Notes: generated from the letters alone by a model not told the origin. A stretch of 64,000 nucleotides of DNA from Phallusia mammillata (GCA_003260075.1 QLIY01000324.1:59275-123274), one strand, 5' to 3'. Numbered from the stretch's first letter, positions 1 to 14,168 are shown. Numbers and translations are program-made.

Positions 1-420
1 CTCAAAACACCTCTAGTGGTCAAAATTTTAAACATTCTTGGATTGGGCTGAAATTTTGCAATACTATTGATTGAGTCGTTTGTGTGTCGAACGCAATTAG
101 TTGCCCTACTAGCCCCCTAAAATGTGTCAGTTTTTTAAAACGTTAAATAGGACATACTTCAAACAATATCTGTGGTGAATCTAAATTTCTATAGTTTGTC
201 CTCTACATAGTATTATTATTTAAGCCCAGTGCCGATCACTGTGTTTTACCTTACAACACCCGACTTTCTCATGGTTATCTCTTGAATTGCATTATTTTCA
301 ACTTTGCATGTGTGGGGACCCATGAGTTTTTGCCTGCAGAAACGACTAAAGTTATAAAAGACGATGGCTAATATGGGACCCAATACAAAATAAGCATAGG
401 AAATATATTTATGTTTTAAA
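1..420 (+). repeat. Interspersed repeat family, shortened copy
   Basis: The first 120 bases match 33970-34120 and 37203-37330 with scattered differences, and 150-370 match 34735-34950 and 37830-38040. The tandem units that lie between these two blocks in the other copies are missing here, so this is a shortened member of the family. No reading frame is conserved between copies. I do not recognise the family. Confidence 0.75.
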
Positions 421-840
421 ATAGGTTATAGTGTATATGCAAGGGCAATATGTGCTAAGCCACCCTTCTAGTTTAAGTTATTTATTATATACCTGTGAGA
501 ATGTGTGTGCTGTTAAATTATATGCATTTATTTTCAACCTAAATAGTTCTTTTAACACAAACCTTTTTAGATTAAAGTATGCACCAAACGCAAGGAACAA
601 ATGTTGTTGGAACTTACGGAAAAATCATGAGCTCTGTATCGCAGCAGATGTAAAGTGAAATGCCCCACAGCAGTTCGAAGAATATAGCAGGTATTTAAAA
701 AAAGTGCAAAATTGCTACTAATTATGTAACTGCCGTAACAGTGGTTTGTACTTAAATTTCTGTTATAGATGGCATCAGTGCCGACGATCATTGGCGCGAA
801 TTTATTTTTGCTTTTTAGTTTGTTTTGTTTGTAATAATAA

Positions 841-841
<1 letters not shown>

Positions 842-895
<54 letters not shown>
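842..895 (+). repeat. 54-base poly-G tract
   Basis: An uninterrupted run of 54 G in AT-rich DNA. The flanks are not obvious duplicates of each other, unlike the shorter 10-base runs. It could be a real homopolymer with G-quadruplex potential or a low-complexity artefact. Its strand (G) matches the other runs in the first 27 kb. Confidence 0.9.
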
Positions 896-896
<1 letters not shown>

Positions 897-1030
897 ATGT
901 TTGTTTTATTTTTATCCTCGATTGGCAAACAACGCCACGATGCGTTATATGCTCACAATGAGTCCGCCGTCGAGTTGCCTGCATTATTGCAAGTCCGTTG
1001 AATCATATTTTCATTTTGTTTTCGTTTTAG

Positions 1031-1074
1031 GCAGTTGGTGACCTCAATTTAATTCCACCATTTGGAACCACTGG
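1031..1074 (+). other. Isolated exon-like segment, doubtful
   Basis: A T-rich 3' splice site (TTTTCGTTTTAG) is followed by 44 open bases and a GTAAGG 5' splice site. The frame reads AVGDLNLIPPFGTTG. An ATG lies directly after another acceptor-like site at 767-769. I could not find phase-compatible exons further downstream, so this may be coincidence or one exon of a gene with long introns. Confidence 0.2.
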
Positions 1075-4000
1075 GTAAGGACAATGCCGCTCAAGTTTCT
1101 TGCGCAGGAAAACACAAGCGAACAAGATAAAATTATACAACCATTATAATGAACAACAGGCGATTGTCGTGTAGCCACTCGGCCATCTTGGCAAAAACAA
1201 ATGGGGAAGGAAATTATAAACGACCTGAAAAGGTGTTTGAAAAGGTTGGTAAAATGCAGACATCCATATTCATACCTATCCGTTATCCGTTATTCCCAAT
1301 TTGCGCTGAAAACCACTTGGTATAATCGAAAACGCCAAGAAACCACATTTGAGCCACAAAGATCCTGTCATTACAAAGCGTTTTTTAATCCGTTAAAGAT
1401 GAATTTTGCTTTAAAGTTTTTTACAAAAACAACAATGTAACATTTCACTGGCCTATGTCGACCAGATGTTGCATTCGGCAACGAAGTAATTTTGAAGCCA
1501 CGGAACTCGTAAATTGTCCGGTTTTATTGCAAAAACGTGACCGGTTGATTTGGCATCAGTTTTTTCATTGAAACCACAAACACGCGATTGAAACCGCTCA
1601 AGACCGAACAAAACTTTAAGCCGGGTTTTCCTCACTTCGATAATTCAAATAAAACAATACGCTTTTCTTATTAGTCCATAATTACTGGTCAAAAAACTTA
1701 GTCTTGTTGATGAATTTGACTTTGTAAACAACAAAATGCTTTATTTGCGGTTCTTTTTACAATTGTCAATTTTCATTTTAATGATTACCCATTGTATTTT
1801 TGAACTTAGGAGCTGGTACATGTATAATAAAATTGTCCAGGCGGTTCGTTTTAATATAAAACGGCTAAAACAAGTAGAGTCAAGTGAAATTTTATTTGCA
1901 TTGTCACTTTTTAAAATTTGCCATTGTAACGGTTTCGTAAAAAAGCAAGAACATTGAAAAATATGGGTTATTGAGTCAAGTGTATTGTTATTTGAGTGAT
2001 GCTTTATTTGTAGTTAGTATGTTGCTGTAGAAAAATAAGTAAAGCTACAATTAATAAGGTGTTAAAAATTTAAACAAAATACACAAACAACCTTTTTTGT
2101 AAAAAGGTAAACATTTAAGTGCAATTAGCAATAAAGCCAAATGTTTTACAAACTCAAATGACCTTATCCACGTTTAGTCAGAATTGCCATTTTTTTGTTA
2201 GCAAGCAGAAATGACGTTAATTTTTGCAGAGCGGTCGACTCAAACTTTCTGTTGCCGCAAAAATTCCAACATACTTATCTGTGACCAAAATCCTTTACCA
2301 AAAGACCATTTAAATGCCAAAACGTGAACTCACTTATGAGCCAAAGCAGCTTTCGATCTTGCAACCAAAGTGCATCAAATCAAATCAAAAACAACTTTAA
2401 TGCGATTAATACACAAAAGTCGGTGCTTATCGTGTTTCATTCGATTTTCATGACTGCAATTTTGCATAATAATGCAAATAGGCTTGCTTTGCAGCATACA
2501 ATTCGGAAACAGTTTTTTTTATATCAGTGCTTTTGGCGACAGCAACAAAAAACATTGCTATCGAAACAAAGCAACTGTTTTTCAGTTAGTAACATTAAAA
2601 CCACTATCAAATAAACAATTCCAAGAAGAAGAAAATGATAACATCAATGCCATCCCCCCAATTGGTTTAGTAGCAGTAGTTTTAACATCACTGAATATTT
2701 AACGTTTATAATTACAGCACATGTTTTTGGTTATCAGTTTTTTCGTTTGTTGCGAAGCTACGTGCATTTGTTCACGTATCACTTGAATGAGAATAGCGAG
2801 TTTATCGAGTTTAAATCCACAACATTGCCTGGTTTAAAATCCCACAACCAACTTAATAGTTTAATTGTTACATTCCTTTTCTGCAAAAAACACTTGTGGT
2901 GCCGGCGACAAATGATTAGTTAAAGATATGTGTCTTTATAACTCATCATTTGTCTTTCGTCCTGGCTTGTACTACTTGCTGGGGATTCCATTTTTTTAGT
3001 GTATCGGCAACTGTAGTTTGGGATAATAACGCTACTAAATTGGATTAGATTTTAAAGGAAAATTTGTATGTACATCGAAATTGCAATCGTGGTCCCAAAA
3101 TGTCACGCCAATTTGTCCAAAGGTCAGCTTATAACTTTTAAACTTTGTTGTCACCACTGTTATTTGGAAATAACATTTGAACAACATCAAAATATATTTT
3201 CTTGGATAAAAAAGGTAATATTGCAGAAGATATTTCTCCGTTTTTAACCTTTTTTTTCACATAGCGTTTGTGCTGAAACACATTTGATGGTCAAAGAAAA
3301 AATCACTACTGTGCCTATAAATGCCACAATATGGAGACTGCGGCATTTGATTAGAGTTTCGTTTTTACTAGTAATTCAACGTGGTTTTAAAGTACAGTTT
3401 TTGGTGTTTATACTGTTAATACCTTATAAAATCGTTCATTTGCCTTGTTTTTTTTTCACTTTTGGATACTCAGCCATCGATATGTGATTACACGGTTTCT
3501 ATATATTTATATATTTTTTGTTTTCCTTTTGCACAAAAAACTAGTGGGAAAGTTTAAGTAATTTCAAATGATCCAGTTGCAAAATAATTTTTCAGTCTAT
3601 TCAGATTTTTGAGGATCATTTTTATGTCGGAAAAGTATTTCGCATCTTTTCTGTAAGTTTTAGCCAGACAATACAAAATCTGTACATTGTATCGATTTAT
3701 TTTTTGCAATTAATCGTCGAAAACAAAAAAGCAAAACAACTCTTTCAGTTCTCAACTTTGTAAAAAGTGTTAAATGTACGTACACACGGGACCAAGTCCA
3801 AAATAAGAAACCGACCACAACCACCTTTTATATGGGTCCTTTTCCACTTAACGGAAACATTGTATTTTTCATACCCAAGTACCTTAAACGGGTATAAGAT
3901 ACATAGCCTATTCCTTAATTGGCCACTGTTTTCCTTTACCACATATAACTCCAATATAACCCTGCAATCGTAACACCCGTACCCCCAAACAAAAGTGTCT

Positions 4001-4158
4001 TATCAGTCATAAAACGCATTCCAAAGCGATTTTATCCATGCTTTATTATTTCATTACATTTTTTAACTAGTGTCCACCCACACACAAGTTAAAAACATTC
4101 CACATTACGGCGCAAAAATTCCCCACCAGTCCATTGCTCTAATGTGATCCTGTTGATT

Positions 4159-4452
4159 TCAATCGTAACGGGTGATTAAAGGTTTAAGCTTGGCGCGATA
4201 TTCTGCTATTACTAGACTCTCCCGCCACTTGTTCATAATTAGTACACGACCTCCGTGGCTATATAGGTTTGCCGCGTGGACTGTGGCAGGTGTTACAGAT
4301 GCCTGGGCGTTGCCAATGCTTTTAATTCTTTTCCGAGAATTGTTTTTGTCGCTTTTGCGAGCCACGGTATGCACGTGTGGAGGTTTTTGATCATTGATTG
4401 AGCGTTTTGGAATGTACAAAAGGCACCCAAAAACACATGAATGCAAATGCAT
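4159..4452 (-). CDS. Orphan open reading frame, 97 codons
   Basis: An uninterrupted frame of 97 residues, basic (many K and R) and of mixed composition rather than the poly-F/I/L type usual for chance frames here. A minus-strand AATAAA (plus TTTATT at 4042-4047) lies about 110 bases beyond the stop. No domain, signal peptide or family is recognised, no upstream exon was found, and no close 3' splice site precedes the ATG. It could be a single-exon gene, a terminal exon or chance. Confidence 0.25.
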   Translation of the reverse strand: MHLHSCVFGCLLYIPKRSINDQKPPHVHTVARKSDKNNSRKRIKSIGNAQASVTPATVHAANLYSHGGRVLIMNKWRESLVIAEYRAKLKPLITRYD

Positions 4453-6373
4453 AGATATGATAATTTGTTTTACTTCGGTTTTGGCCTACTTTGTTTTACT
4501 AATTCGATCGAATTAAGAAGCAGTCAATTCGTTTTAATTTGAACCCATACTAAACAGGTCTTCGATAAAAAAGCCAATGATGAAAATTCATTTCTCCGAT
4601 AAGCCAACACATATAGTATCACCAATTGAATTTAAAGTAACATAAAAACAAACATTTTTGTAACTTATGTATGTTGCTATTTTATGCTTCCTTTTTAGCA
4701 AATTTCCTCTCACAACAAAGTAAACGTTGTTTTCCACGATGGACAAGGAAAACAACGTTCTACTGGTTTTGAATCGAGGATAGGGGAGACAACTGATAGA
4801 TGTTAAAATTTTACAAAACCCTTGATGATTTGTGTTTGCATTCATTTAATTTCATTTTAAAGATATTTTGTGGCACGAAACGCAATAGCGCCCCACGAAA
4901 ATCTCATAAAAAGTCTCTAAATGAAGTATAATTTTTGTGGAAAACCATGTGAGTTTATGTTCAAAAAAATTGAACCAAAAAAAACGTCGCATCAAATATA
5001 TTACTTCAACACTTGATTATTTTACTGCAAATCCTTCAACGTCGAAGATTTGCGTTCCAACTATCCCAACAAATGTTGAACAACGCGGTTTCCGTGTCAC
5101 TAGAAGCCAGATAGGCTGCGAATAGCCAGCTTGCAAGCTGCGTATTATGCACTCAAAGCGTCCGTGCCGTTAACACGCGGAAACAACCGCGTCTTGGTGA
5201 TATTTCGAATTTATTATAGAACGACGTAGAAATCGCCCACAGGTGTTGGTTGAATGCAAATCGCTTTGCATTGTTTTGTCGGATGTTGTCACGTGATTGT
5301 TACATAAGAAGCCATAACACAGTTTCGTGTTTCTTTACAAAACCTTACAGAAAACGAAATGTTGTATAGTTTTTGGCTGTTTAATTTTTAATATTGTTGC
5401 CAATCTTTTGAATTTTGATGCAATGTTTTTAATTTCGTATTCATTTTTTAATGTGTTGTTTTTCGTTTCCCTAATGTTCATTTTGTTCCAAAAGCAGTAT
5501 ATTTTCTGTTAGTGTACCAACTAAATCACAACCATACAAAAACATGATTTAAAAGAAGTTTTACTATAAACAAGATCAGGCTTAAATAAAAAAACTAGCT
5601 ATTGCATCGAACTTTTCATTGTTAGTATCATGAGTAAAATAGTCAATTTTGTGTTTTTTTACCGTAAGTTTTTGTGTTTTTTTCAATTTAGGTGTCGACA
5701 CTTTCTTCCAATTTGACAGATACAGGCATGATTCAAAACCTGCGTAGATAAATTCGTTTAGCGCCACACAAAATTGCCTGAGGAAAAGACAAAATGCTTT
5801 CTAGGTAAGCTAATTTTAGTTTCCAACCCTACCACCTTTTCCGTTTTAATCTTTTTATCCAGGTTTCATTTGTAATTCACGTGTTGATTATTTGGCTGGT
5901 TTCTTGTTAGAGGTTTTCCATTATGCAGGAAACCAATCAATTTGTGTCCGATATAAACTCCAAGACCTTATTTTACCCCCCTCCCCCCGCGTAAAACCAG
6001 TTAACACGCAGTTTCTGACAAAGACTTAGAATTGATGCTTTAATGCACTTGTTTGTGATAGCTGATACATAATATAAACGTTTATATTCCCAAACAGGTA
6101 AGTTTTGGTCTAAAAGTCATTTGACACAATCGATTCAAATTGTGGTATGTTCGGCCCCGCTAATTTTAAACGATACAGTTGAAAAATACAAAAAATAAAC
6201 ATTTCCCGTGTGGCCGGATCCGTTACAGCTTGGCATCTTCTGGGAAAGTCCGCAGTCACTAAGTTAGTCGATCGTTAAAGCAAAGTTATGTTTTCTTGGA
6301 AAACGGTGTTTGTTTAAAGCAGCATTTTCTCAACCTCTTTGGGCATGCACTATTATTGCCTTCGCATAACCTT

Positions 6374-6612
6374 TCACGGATCGACGAAACTGTAAGACGT
6401 AATATGTTGGTTTTGGGGTGATTGCTGACTTTCTGAGCTTGTTTGAAATCAAGGATTGGGGGGGGGGCCACGGATCGACGAAACTGTAAAATATTGAGAC
6501 ATAATATGTTTGTCTTGGGGTGATCTCACGGATCGACGAAACTGTAAGACGTAATATGTTTGTTTTGGGGTGATTGCTGACTTTCTGAGCTTGTTTGAAA
6601 TCAAGGATTGGT
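6374..6612 (+). repeat. Local triplication with 10-base G pad
   Basis: A segment starting CACGGATCGACGAAACTG occurs at 6374-6457, 6469-6527 and 6528-6612. The first copy runs into ten G (6458-6467) and the segment then restarts. Only the third copy continues into unique sequence. This is the layout seen at most other 10-base G/C runs in the window. Confidence 0.8.
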
Positions 6613-7796
6613 GGATAAGAAACACTGGTTTCTGCAAAAAAACACAGCGCTTCCTTTTTTAAAACTGACATTTAGTGTTTTTTTACAGGATCTTTCCCCC
6701 GAATAGTTGGCAATTTTTTGACGATTACTGATTTAATGTGTAATTTTCTGTAAAAATATTAAGAATCAGTCAACAAATAGTTTTCGAACGACGAATATTT
6801 CACCCATGTAGCAAGTTTTTTCGATCATCAACGACTGAGGAAGCCTTCATGAGTGAACTTTTTTATCGTTTTAAGACTATTTGTTGTCTGATTTTGATTT
6901 AGAACCACTGTTGCTTGGTCAATTATTCTTTTTTTAATTATTTGCAACTAGCGTGAATGATATCGAAAAACAAAAACAAAATCTATTTCCCACAATTTAG
7001 TAGTTTCGGCAAATTCCCCATCTTTTTATTTTCAGCCTAACCGCCCTAATTGAAACCAATTTGCCTGTGAATGATACAGAATAATTTACAAACATGCAAA
7101 TTACACGCTGCGGAACTAAAGGTCAAAAAGCCTTGACTTTTGAAAATCCGTTCATTCTGCCACGTCATGTCACGACCAATGAAATTAATTTGCATCGCAA
7201 AATTTGGCTGTCAAAAGTCAATGTACACCCAGTAATTTATACCAGACCAACACATTTAATAGGTTTAAATGCAAAATGAGATAAGGACATTCAGGTTTTA
7301 AGGTTTGGTTTGGGTGACCGCTAAGTAGTTTTAAGAGCTTGCAAGTGTTTCATTTAAATACCAAAAATAGCCATATTTGCTTAAACGAATTATTTATTAG
7401 GCTACTGGCAAATTTTGGGAAACCGCTGGAGAAATCTGGGTCCCCCCAAACACCTTAAAAAAACACTGGACATTAGCAGGTTTCGCAACATTTGTTGTCT
7501 TCAGGTTTTGGTTCTGAAAAAAAAATTCGCTAAAATTGTACTGTTTTTTTTCGTAGTACTAAATATGGAAACAAATTTCCAAAAAACAAAATTGCAAGTT
7601 AGGATGAATGTGAAATACAAGCACCTGGTTGTACTAAGTAAAGATGACATTTTTCATTCCTAATGCTGGTGATTTTTTGAAAGTATTTCAATTACTATGC
7701 AGTTTTGAAGCAATATCATTGTTGCATTTATCCTAAAACGACCAAAGGATCCCACATTTATACCTGTTAGATACTCTAGTCTAGAATAACCTAAAT

Positions 7797-8109
7797 CAGT
7801 GGTTCTTAACTGGATGGTGGCTTTTTGGGTTGTCCATGGACATTAATTGCATTTGCTGATAAACTGGAAATAGTTGCATAAAAATGATAGAATATTCAGT
7901 AGGAAAAAAATTATCCTTAAGTTATTGACAATATTGATAACTGTCGGTTGTTTGATATCACGACTCGAAACCATGTATTGAAGGAATATATTCCATGCCA
8001 TTATTTGTGTTTCGTATTCTTTTTTATTGTTATTTAACAATAGACTGGACCAAGATATGCATTTAATTGAAATGGTGGTCCTTGGCCGAAAACGAGTTAA
8101 GAACCACGG
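7797..8109. mobile_element. hAT-like MITE remnant
   Basis: It starts CAGTGGTTCTTAAC and ends with the near inverse complement GTTAAGAACCACGG, giving terminal inverted repeats of about 14 bases around 310 bases of non-coding DNA. CAGTGGTT ends are typical of hAT-derived MITEs. I do not see a clear 8-bp target duplication, so the element is probably old. Confidence 0.5.
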
Positions 8110-8659
8110 AACTAAGTGATGCGAAAAGCCTCTAAAAAGGTAGTTCTTAATGCTTGTCCAAAATACCAACGATTCTAATCACTGAAACAATTCTTCAATT
8201 AATTCAGTGAGCAATTCAAAACCACAGTTCTGTTGCGAAACAATTTCGTTTGACATGTAATGATTCATCACATTGAGCGGACAAATAAGAAGCTTCAAAT
8301 TAAGCCTTAAACAACAGCCAGCTTAAACCTCAACCTGACTACACCCAAGAAAAAGTACCTTTGAAAATGCGTTAATTCGTAAGTGGTCCTTGCCTTTACA
8401 TAATAGCATGCGGTTTGTAAGGCTCTTGACCATAAGCGAGTACATGAAACATAAGTCGTTAGAAGTGGACTCTATTGTAAATTCTAGGTGTTGTCTAAAT
8501 TGTGCGGTGACCTAATCTAAAATCCAGCTTCAAAATGTCGATGAAATCCAGTCATCACGTGACGGGTAATTCCCGAAACCACGTGGCTAGCAAATACGTT
8601 TTTGCGTGATCTTTACGACTTTGACATCTTTATGCAAAATTCTCATGTAAACTTTACAT

Positions 8660-9143
8660 CAGGGAGTCGAACCGGAACTGAACCCGAACCCGCGAACCGG
8701 TTTGAGCGCCTTATTTCATTAAACGCGAACCGAACCCGAACCGCTAATTACGATTTCCTAAAAACCCGAACCGGAGTTGAACCCGATATCGAACCGGAAC
8801 CGAACCAGTAAAAATGAAGTCTGAATTATATTTTGTGATTTTTTTCTCAAAACAGCGCACTGACGAAAACCGAGATATAACAGTTATATGGCGTTTAAAA
8901 AATAACAATCCACGGTCAAAATTCTTTTGGAGTTTGATAAGGCCAGGTATTGATGGTGGGTAGAATTAAAGTTAAATGAATGAAAATTTGAACGGTTCAA
9001 AAACCGCAAACCGGTTTGGACCGGATAATTTGCCCAAGCCCGAAAATATACATTTTTAAAAACCTTAACCCGGACATCTAAAAACAAAACCAAGCGAACC
9101 CGAACCGAACCTGAACCCATATGACAAGCAGTTCGACTCCCTG
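8660..9143. mobile_element. hAT-like MITE with 8-bp target duplication
   Basis: The terminal inverted repeat CAGGGAGTCGAAC / GTTCGACTCCCTG is flanked on both sides by CTTTACAT (8652-8659 and 9144-9151). The interior is rich in CCGAACC-type repeats and has no transposase frame. A truncated relative lies at 22706-22917. Confidence 0.85.
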
Positions 9144-11696
9144 CTTTACATAATCGGCCACAGGTAGAGCAAAATTGTGTCGTTTAGTTTTATGTGATAT
9201 TTATATTTTAGTGATATTTATAGTAATCCATAACTTACGTTGTAAACTTTAACTTTAAAAACCAAAATTAGGTTTCCAAATCACCAACGAATAAAAACCC
9301 TGAAAGAATAACTATTTGCAATTATTATTGGCGAGGTAGAACTTAAATTATAGTTCTGAATTTTTTACTTTTGTACCTCTAAAGTGCCAGTGGCAAACAC
9401 GGTTACAAATCACGACCTCAAACTACAGTCGCACAATATTTTATTAAATTCCCCAAAACTGACTCAGTGTGTTGCGATGGCCAAGTTCTAGAATGACTCT
9501 AAGCACAGTTCATCGCGTGACATGCGGTTGTGTTGTGGGGAAGATAGAATTGGATTTTGCGTTTTCATTATTACGTCACATAGGTGATGTAGCGGTCACT
9601 TAAGGCAGTGTAAAACACCATTTCTTTGACACTTGTAGCTTTCGTGGTTTTTGTGCTGGTAATTTTAAAGATTTGTGGCGTTGTAGATTTACCTAATTTC
9701 TCTTTTAAACATTAGGCTTGTGGTGCACCAGTTCTACTGTTAAAAGTGGGCAGGCTTTGAAACTTAAAATTAAGTGAATTACTTCTTAAGTTTGTGCCAG
9801 AAACTTTAGCTTTAATTTTGCACAGAAATTTTAACATTTCATTTTTAACAAGGTATTAAATTAAAAGCGGCAAAAACGTCGATTTTGATTCTTGTTCAAT
9901 AGTAAAGCAAAATTTACGTCGCAACTGGATGGACTAAAAAACGCCGACTTCACACTCATCATACACATCAGAGCTTGACGTCACAAGTACTACTTTCATT
10001 TGCACGTATAGAGCTTCGTGTATGTGTGGGAACATTTATTTGCATTGTATCAAAGTCCAATATTTTGTGTTCTGGTGGCCAATTACACGACCTGCTTCCC
10101 TTTCTTGAGGCCGACTCGCCAGGAAAACACTTGTCACTACGACGCAGCGCTCACTCTGTGATTTCTGTCGCAAATACGGACTCGCATGTCACGCGAAACC
10201 CCGCCCTAACGTCCAGTTCACATGTAACATTGGTTGGAAAACCTGTTATTACATCTTGTTTTAGACCCTGGACCGCTGTAGCCAACCGCGGGGTACACTT
10301 CCCTGCGATTTCTTCTCTCTAATTATCGGTTTGTCCCGCAACAGTTTGCGGTTCCGTTTGGCGTGGCCACCAATCCGGCGAAGTACCTATTTGGCCGGCA
10401 ACACTTGGCGGCCCATCACAGGCCCTGGTCCTTAATTGGCGCCTCGGACGCCGGCTCACTTAGCCATGTCCGTCTTAAGCGCCTGAGTCCGGTTGTGGGA
10501 TGATTAACCTCACAGCACACCCAAATAAATCCCTATTTTTGACAGCAAAGCTGGAAAGCGGCGTTTTAAATAATAAATGTGTTTCCCTTAAGCTGTCAAT
10601 CGTTACTCCAGAGACGTGACGATTTTGGCTAATTCTGTACTTTCTTATAAAATCTACTTTTCATTGATTGGTAAGTCGAAGTATTTCATCCACAAAACAC
10701 ATATTATTTAAATTTGACACTTAAAGAAACCTCAACAATTTGGATAAAAGAAGCTGTCTGCCCAGCTTTGCGTATAGGTTTCCGCAAATAATTTTTGGCG
10801 CGACCTACGAAAATCAGTTTCCCATAATGCGACCTTAAATGCAACTGAAACTTGTAAGAAGTGTTCTCACTTCAATAAAATACAAAAGTCGAATTATCCA
10901 AATTTCTGCCAACTCAACAGGGGCTGCTCTTAAAATGTGCAACATATAGGCTACTGACAAAATGTTTGAAAATGCCGATAGTTAGTGCAAAAAGGTGGGG
11001 ACAAGGGTTTGTTACCACAAAAACATTATCATATAATCTGATAAGCATTGAATTGCCGGGAATATTATGGCAAACATAACGCAAAATATGTTCTAAATTT
11101 TTAAAAAATGAACAAATTGTTTCTTCAAATGTTTACAAAATGGTTTCTCCAAAAAAAGAATAGCCCAAAATGTATCTTTAAACAGAGGTCTACATTTTAA
11201 GTAGACTTGTAAGGCCAAGTTATTACAAGAACTTCTTTTTATGTTTGACTTATTGCATAAGATTTGTTGCTTAACCTCTGGTCTTTAAACTTTAGAAGAC
11301 TTAAAACTCTTGGGTGGCCTGAATTGTCCATCTCATTTAAAAGCATGAAAGGTTTGCCGTTTCATTCATATTGCATTCAAGAAATCTGGTGAATCACACA
11401 ACAACATTTCGGTTTCTGTAAGGCCGCATCACAATAAACCTTGATATTTTGCAACGCTAAACGAAAGGTCATCATCGTATGATCAAGTAGGCTTTTCAAG
11501 CCGACATTCTTCACATTGACTAGGCATCTCAAAAGCCAAATGTCTAAGCTAAGTCCCATTCGGCGTAATTCTTAAGTTCAACTCTGTACTTGGTTGTATT
11601 AACTATAAGGCCAAGAAAGCACGTGCACGTCCAAATCATGATTTGGACATAAAAGGGAAAGACGCCACATAAAGCGTTCAATACTGTGTACTCGTG

Positions 11697-11874
11697 AATG
11701 TAATATTTGCCAAAAACAACAACAATATTTGTAGTTTTTATGAAGTGAATTTATTTAGGGTTTACGGGACCTGGTCCTGCCACTTGTGAATGTTATAACT
11801 GCCCCCAAAACAACGTTTGTAGTTTTTCTAAAGTGGATGTATTTAGGGTTGACGGGACTGGTCCTGCCATCGCA
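11697..11874 (+). repeat. Two-copy tandem repeat
   Basis: Two adjacent diverged units of about 90 bases share the blocks CGTGAATGT / TTGTGAATGT, TTTGTAGTTTTT, TTTAGGGTT and GGTCCTGCCA. The divergence shows an old duplication, unlike the near-identical copies around the 10-base pads. Confidence 0.7.
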
Positions 11875-12926
11875 TTTAGACGCTTCAGACACCCAAAGAG
11901 GTCGAAAAAAAAAAACAGAATAGAGAAAACATTTTAGCTAAAATTAAAATATAGGAATGTCGTTTGGATGGTATAGCCTACTGATAACATCCTGCAGTTA
12001 AAAAATGGTTTTAAATTTTGGGAAATGCAAATGATGCGTTTTGGTACGAATTTTTCTGGTGTCTAATTTTATTGCTTAAATTACTTAGTTTTGAACAATT
12101 TTAAGATACGTACAAATAATAATACTTCTAATTAACTGTTTAATAATAAAATTTCTATGTCGAATGGGAATAAGATTTCTATGGCCATTATACGCTACAT
12201 TTTACTTTTTCCAAAGATATTAATTTAGCAAAATATTCAACCCACACAAGGGGTGTAGGCTACTGCAGCGTCATGTAGGTCTACAAACTTATGCTACCAC
12301 ATAGCCTACCCGTGCATCAAAAAGTATGTCTTCCCAATTTTAGGCTAACGTTTATACATTGATGGCCATCACGAAAAAGTAATCTGTGATTTGAATGCGA
12401 AAAAATAAAAGTAAAAAGATAGTCGTTAAAAGGATGTGTTTACAATTTTTCTGGGATCGTGTTGAAATTTTAATTGTTTTCTATTTCTTCTGACCCACAA
12501 ATTTATCAATTAGCCTGTGGTTCAAGCGTCGATGATCGGAAGATCACGCTCGCATGCCGAAAGACAAATTATACAGTTCACCCGCAGTTCAGATCTGTTT
12601 ATGAGGCCACCAACTATGCAACGAATATTGGCCTTGGAGATACCCAGTCCACAGACGTGCATGCATAAATGGTGTACAAGAACAAAATAACTTGACAACT
12701 GCAGGTTCATCTTTCAACTAGATGTGCAGCTAATATAGTATGTCGCAAAGCATAGCATCAATACACAGACCAGGAAATATATAGGTTTGTCACAAACAAG
12801 AAATAACAAATATTGTCCGGCCACGTAAGTTATATATGCTGCCGTTGATCAGGCATGTCTTCGTACAGAATAGATGTAAAAAAATAAGGATTACAGTGCA
12901 TGTGGACTTGTGTTTGCAACGTTTTT

Positions 12927-13548
12927 AAGCGGACATTCACGCAGAGTACAAACGTGGGTGAAAATGAGGGATTATAAAATACACCAACCTCGGATAATCG
13001 GTTAGTCCGGATCTTCGCCTAATTCGAACAAAACTCGAGGTACTAATGTGTTGTAATGTGGTAAGGCTTAAACTTAATTGACATCGGTTAATCCGGCTCT
13101 TCGTCTAATCCTGACATTTTTTCGTCCAAACGGTTTCGGATTAACGGAGGTCGCCGTTCCTTAAGGTGCAGCCTATTTCTAAAGACCAGGGTGAGCAGAA
13201 ACAAAAAATGGGGGGGGGGGAAGCGGACATTCACGCAGAGTACAAACGTGGGTGAAAATGAGGGATTATAAAATACACCAACCTCGGATAATCGGTTAGT
13301 CCGGATCTTCGCCTAATTCGAACAAAACTCGAGGTACTAATGAGTTGTAATGTGGTAAGGCTTAAACTTAATTGACATCAGTTAATCCGGCTCTTCGTCT
13401 TATCCTGACATTTTTTAGTCCAAACGGTTTCGGATTAACGGAGGTATAAAGGTTTGGATAATTCTTACGCGAGATTGGATTTAGGCGAAATCGCCGTTCC
13501 AAGGTGCAGCCTATTTCTAAAGACCAGGGTGAGCAGAAACAAAAAATG
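12927..13548 (+). repeat. Local duplication with G pad, containing a pogo/Tigger-like MITE
   Basis: The segment 12927-13209 is repeated at 13221-13548 after ten or eleven G (13210-13220). The second copy carries about 40 extra bases near 13445. Both copies include a module (12987-13150 and 13279-13445) with inverted ends CCTCGGATAATCGG and CGGATTAACGGAGG. These resemble the CCTCGGTTAA-type ends of pogo/Tigger-derived MITEs. A diverged relative is at about 25812-25995 and 27250-27437. Confidence 0.7.
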
Positions 13549-13990
13549 TTCGAAGATTATTTGACATAACAACATCCTACTAGCCTACTCACGTTTGAAA
13601 AGCTTTAAATTTTCCAGAGTTTTACTAGTAGAATCTCTCGTTAAACACAATTAGTTTATTGCTCAGACATCGACATTAAAAAAAATCATGCATCAATTTG
13701 CACGCAGCCTTAAAACAACTCAGGTCCAAATTTGCTTTGGTTGACTTTTGCCCAACGGAGGATACGGTATCCATGTGGATGGCGTTGGTGACGGTATCCA
13801 TGGCGACACAACAAATGGTTCGTAATCACCCGAATAGGCCAAATAAGATTTTTTGAAATGATTTCGGCTTACTGGGCGCATTTGTTCCACCTAAAAAGTC
13901 GACTATGTCAATTCGTGCTTTAGGGTTTAAATGTAAGTTTAGTTCAATTAGCTACATAATTTTTTGTTCTAGCTTATATTATGATCTTGT

Positions 13991-14168
13991 ACCCATTCAA
14001 ATTATTTGTCAGCCGGTTCTATCACAAAAGTCATATTTTATTAGTTGGTTCTGTTACAAAAAGTCAATTGACAGTAACTAGTAATGTTAACCGGTTCGCT
14101 GATCTCATAAAATTGTCGTGAGACGGTTCTATAGAACCGGTGCGATCCGGCTGAATCCCACCATTGCT
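13991..14168. mobile_element. MITE copy of the CCGGTTCTATCA family
   Basis: Related along most of its length to 39469-39651 and 61161-61350. It shares AGCCGGTTCTATCACAAAAG, GTTCGCTGATCTCATAAAA and CTGAATCCCACCA. The left terminal repeat is degraded and no target duplication is visible, so this is the most decayed of the three copies. Confidence 0.75.

Noticed and set aside
10415..10450. Retroviral-type primer binding site (TTGGCGCCTCGG)
   Set aside because: Only a seven-base resemblance to a tRNA-primer site, with no LTR or gag/pol frame nearby.
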